This document shows positions 48,015 to 48,154 of a stretch of 48,154 bases of DNA, piece after piece (position 1 is the first letter of the stretch; the number at the start of each line of letters is the position of its first letter). A program made the translations under genes and the position numbers. Under the pieces are notes generated by a model. The model was not told the origin of the DNA. It ran no database searches and saw only the letters and a program-made list of their open reading frames with translations. This DNA comes from Candidatus Omnitrophota bacterium (lineage in GTDB: Bacteria; Omnitrophota; Gorgyraeia; Gygaellales; Profunditerraquicolaceae): assembly GCA_026387315.1 (NCBI GenBank), contig JAPLLY010000042.1:1-48154 (forward strand). The letters run 5' to 3'.

Positions 48015-48154
48015 TTAGGGATCGGTCAACACATTGTTACCCCCTTGAGCCAATGAATTGGCGTATTTAACAAGCATAGCATCTAAGTCAACAGGTGGAA
48101 TCATCAAGAGCCGTTTATCTAAATCAGGTTTTTTCTCTTGGATTAATTGCCAAG
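48015..48154 (-). CDS. C-terminus of an unidentified protein, 5' end outside window
   Basis: The last 45 codons of an open frame that enters from the right edge and ends at TAA (plus-strand 48015-48017). The visible residues end LAQGGNNVLTDP and include KRLLMIPPVDLDAMLVKYA. I do not recognise a family. It is convergent with the MFS gene at 34 nt. Reading frame is inferred from absence of stops and a protein-like composition. Confidence 0.55.
   Translation of the reverse strand, partial: WQLIQEKKPDLDKRLLMIPPVDLDAMLVKYANSLAQGGNNVLTDP

Noticed and set aside
1-48154. tRNA, rRNA and intact transposase genes
   Set aside because: I looked for tRNA T-loop (GTTCRA) with matching stems and for transposase-like proteins and found none.

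Overview
The window is from a Gram-negative (diderm), anaerobic bacterium of moderate GC. Envelope genes (lptE, a BamD-like lipoprotein-assembly factor, lnt, a LpxL-type acyltransferase, a CsgG-like lipoprotein, a TonB-dependent receptor) show an LPS-type outer membrane. A superoxide reductase, a rubredoxin and a flavodiiron protein point to an anaerobe that meets oxygen. Gene content, the many short palindromes and the repeat-encoded signal peptide resemble what I know of Candidatus Omnitrophota. That placement is inference and cannot be settled without a database search.

Layout: 1-6676 holds comEC (cut by the window edge), bamD-like, lptE, holA, rpsT (minus strand), murJ and a short uvrC. 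6673-16526 holds a PEGA protein, a membrane glycosyltransferase, a PilT-like ATPase with an altered Walker B, prfB with a programmed +1 frameshift, secA and lnt. 16581-25255 is mixed: CDF metal exporter, PIG-L lipoprotein, LpxL-like acyltransferase, a small Cys-rich membrane protein, bioY, an SLC13-type permease, a secreted protein, a CsgG-like lipoprotein, a possible 26-residue basic protein and a ZIP transporter. 25278-32725 holds a PP-loop/NFACT-R-type RNA-modification protein, an AmmeMemoRadiSam-type radical SAM enzyme, a HAD phosphatase, a class III aminotransferase with a Cys cluster, an esterase, a pair of half-size DMT proteins and a second SLC13-type permease.

32910-36224 is an oxygen-defence block: superoxide reductase, rubredoxin (53 aa), FNR-like reductase and flavodiiron protein, interrupted by a DUF559 nuclease gene flanked by repeats. 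36243-39914 is a sulfur and Fe-S block: a promoter, a duplicated 70-bp structured leader, nfu, a larE-like gene, nifS and birA. The remainder is a TonB receptor, mnmA, nadA, an RluA-type synthase, PAP2 phosphatase, PfkB kinase, YqeY, an MFS exporter and the C-terminus of an unidentified minus-strand gene. NifS can supply sulfur to Nfu targets, to MnmA and to the NadA cluster; BirA uses the biotin that BioY imports.

The most unusual property is the density of short palindromic repeats of several families. Family A is GC-rich with a CCCTCCCTAGCCCTCCCC arm. Family B has GGGGACGGTTCT ends. Family C is a 42-44 bp perfect or near-perfect palindrome starting GTAGACCTACGCGG. Family D is a 64-bp double hairpin found upstream of rpsT and one other gene. 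Family E consists of spacers bounded by inverted CCCGCACCTT ends. They nest in one another, encode parts of six or more proteins (HolA, LptE, UvrC, Lnt, PAP2, DUF559), and several deliver the Shine-Dalgarno sequence, and in family E the start codon, of the next gene. Separately, many first-in-operon genes have a -10 hexamer 5-9 nt before the ATG and no Shine-Dalgarno, which suggests leaderless mRNAs. I saw no tRNA, rRNA, CRISPR array or intact transposase gene.
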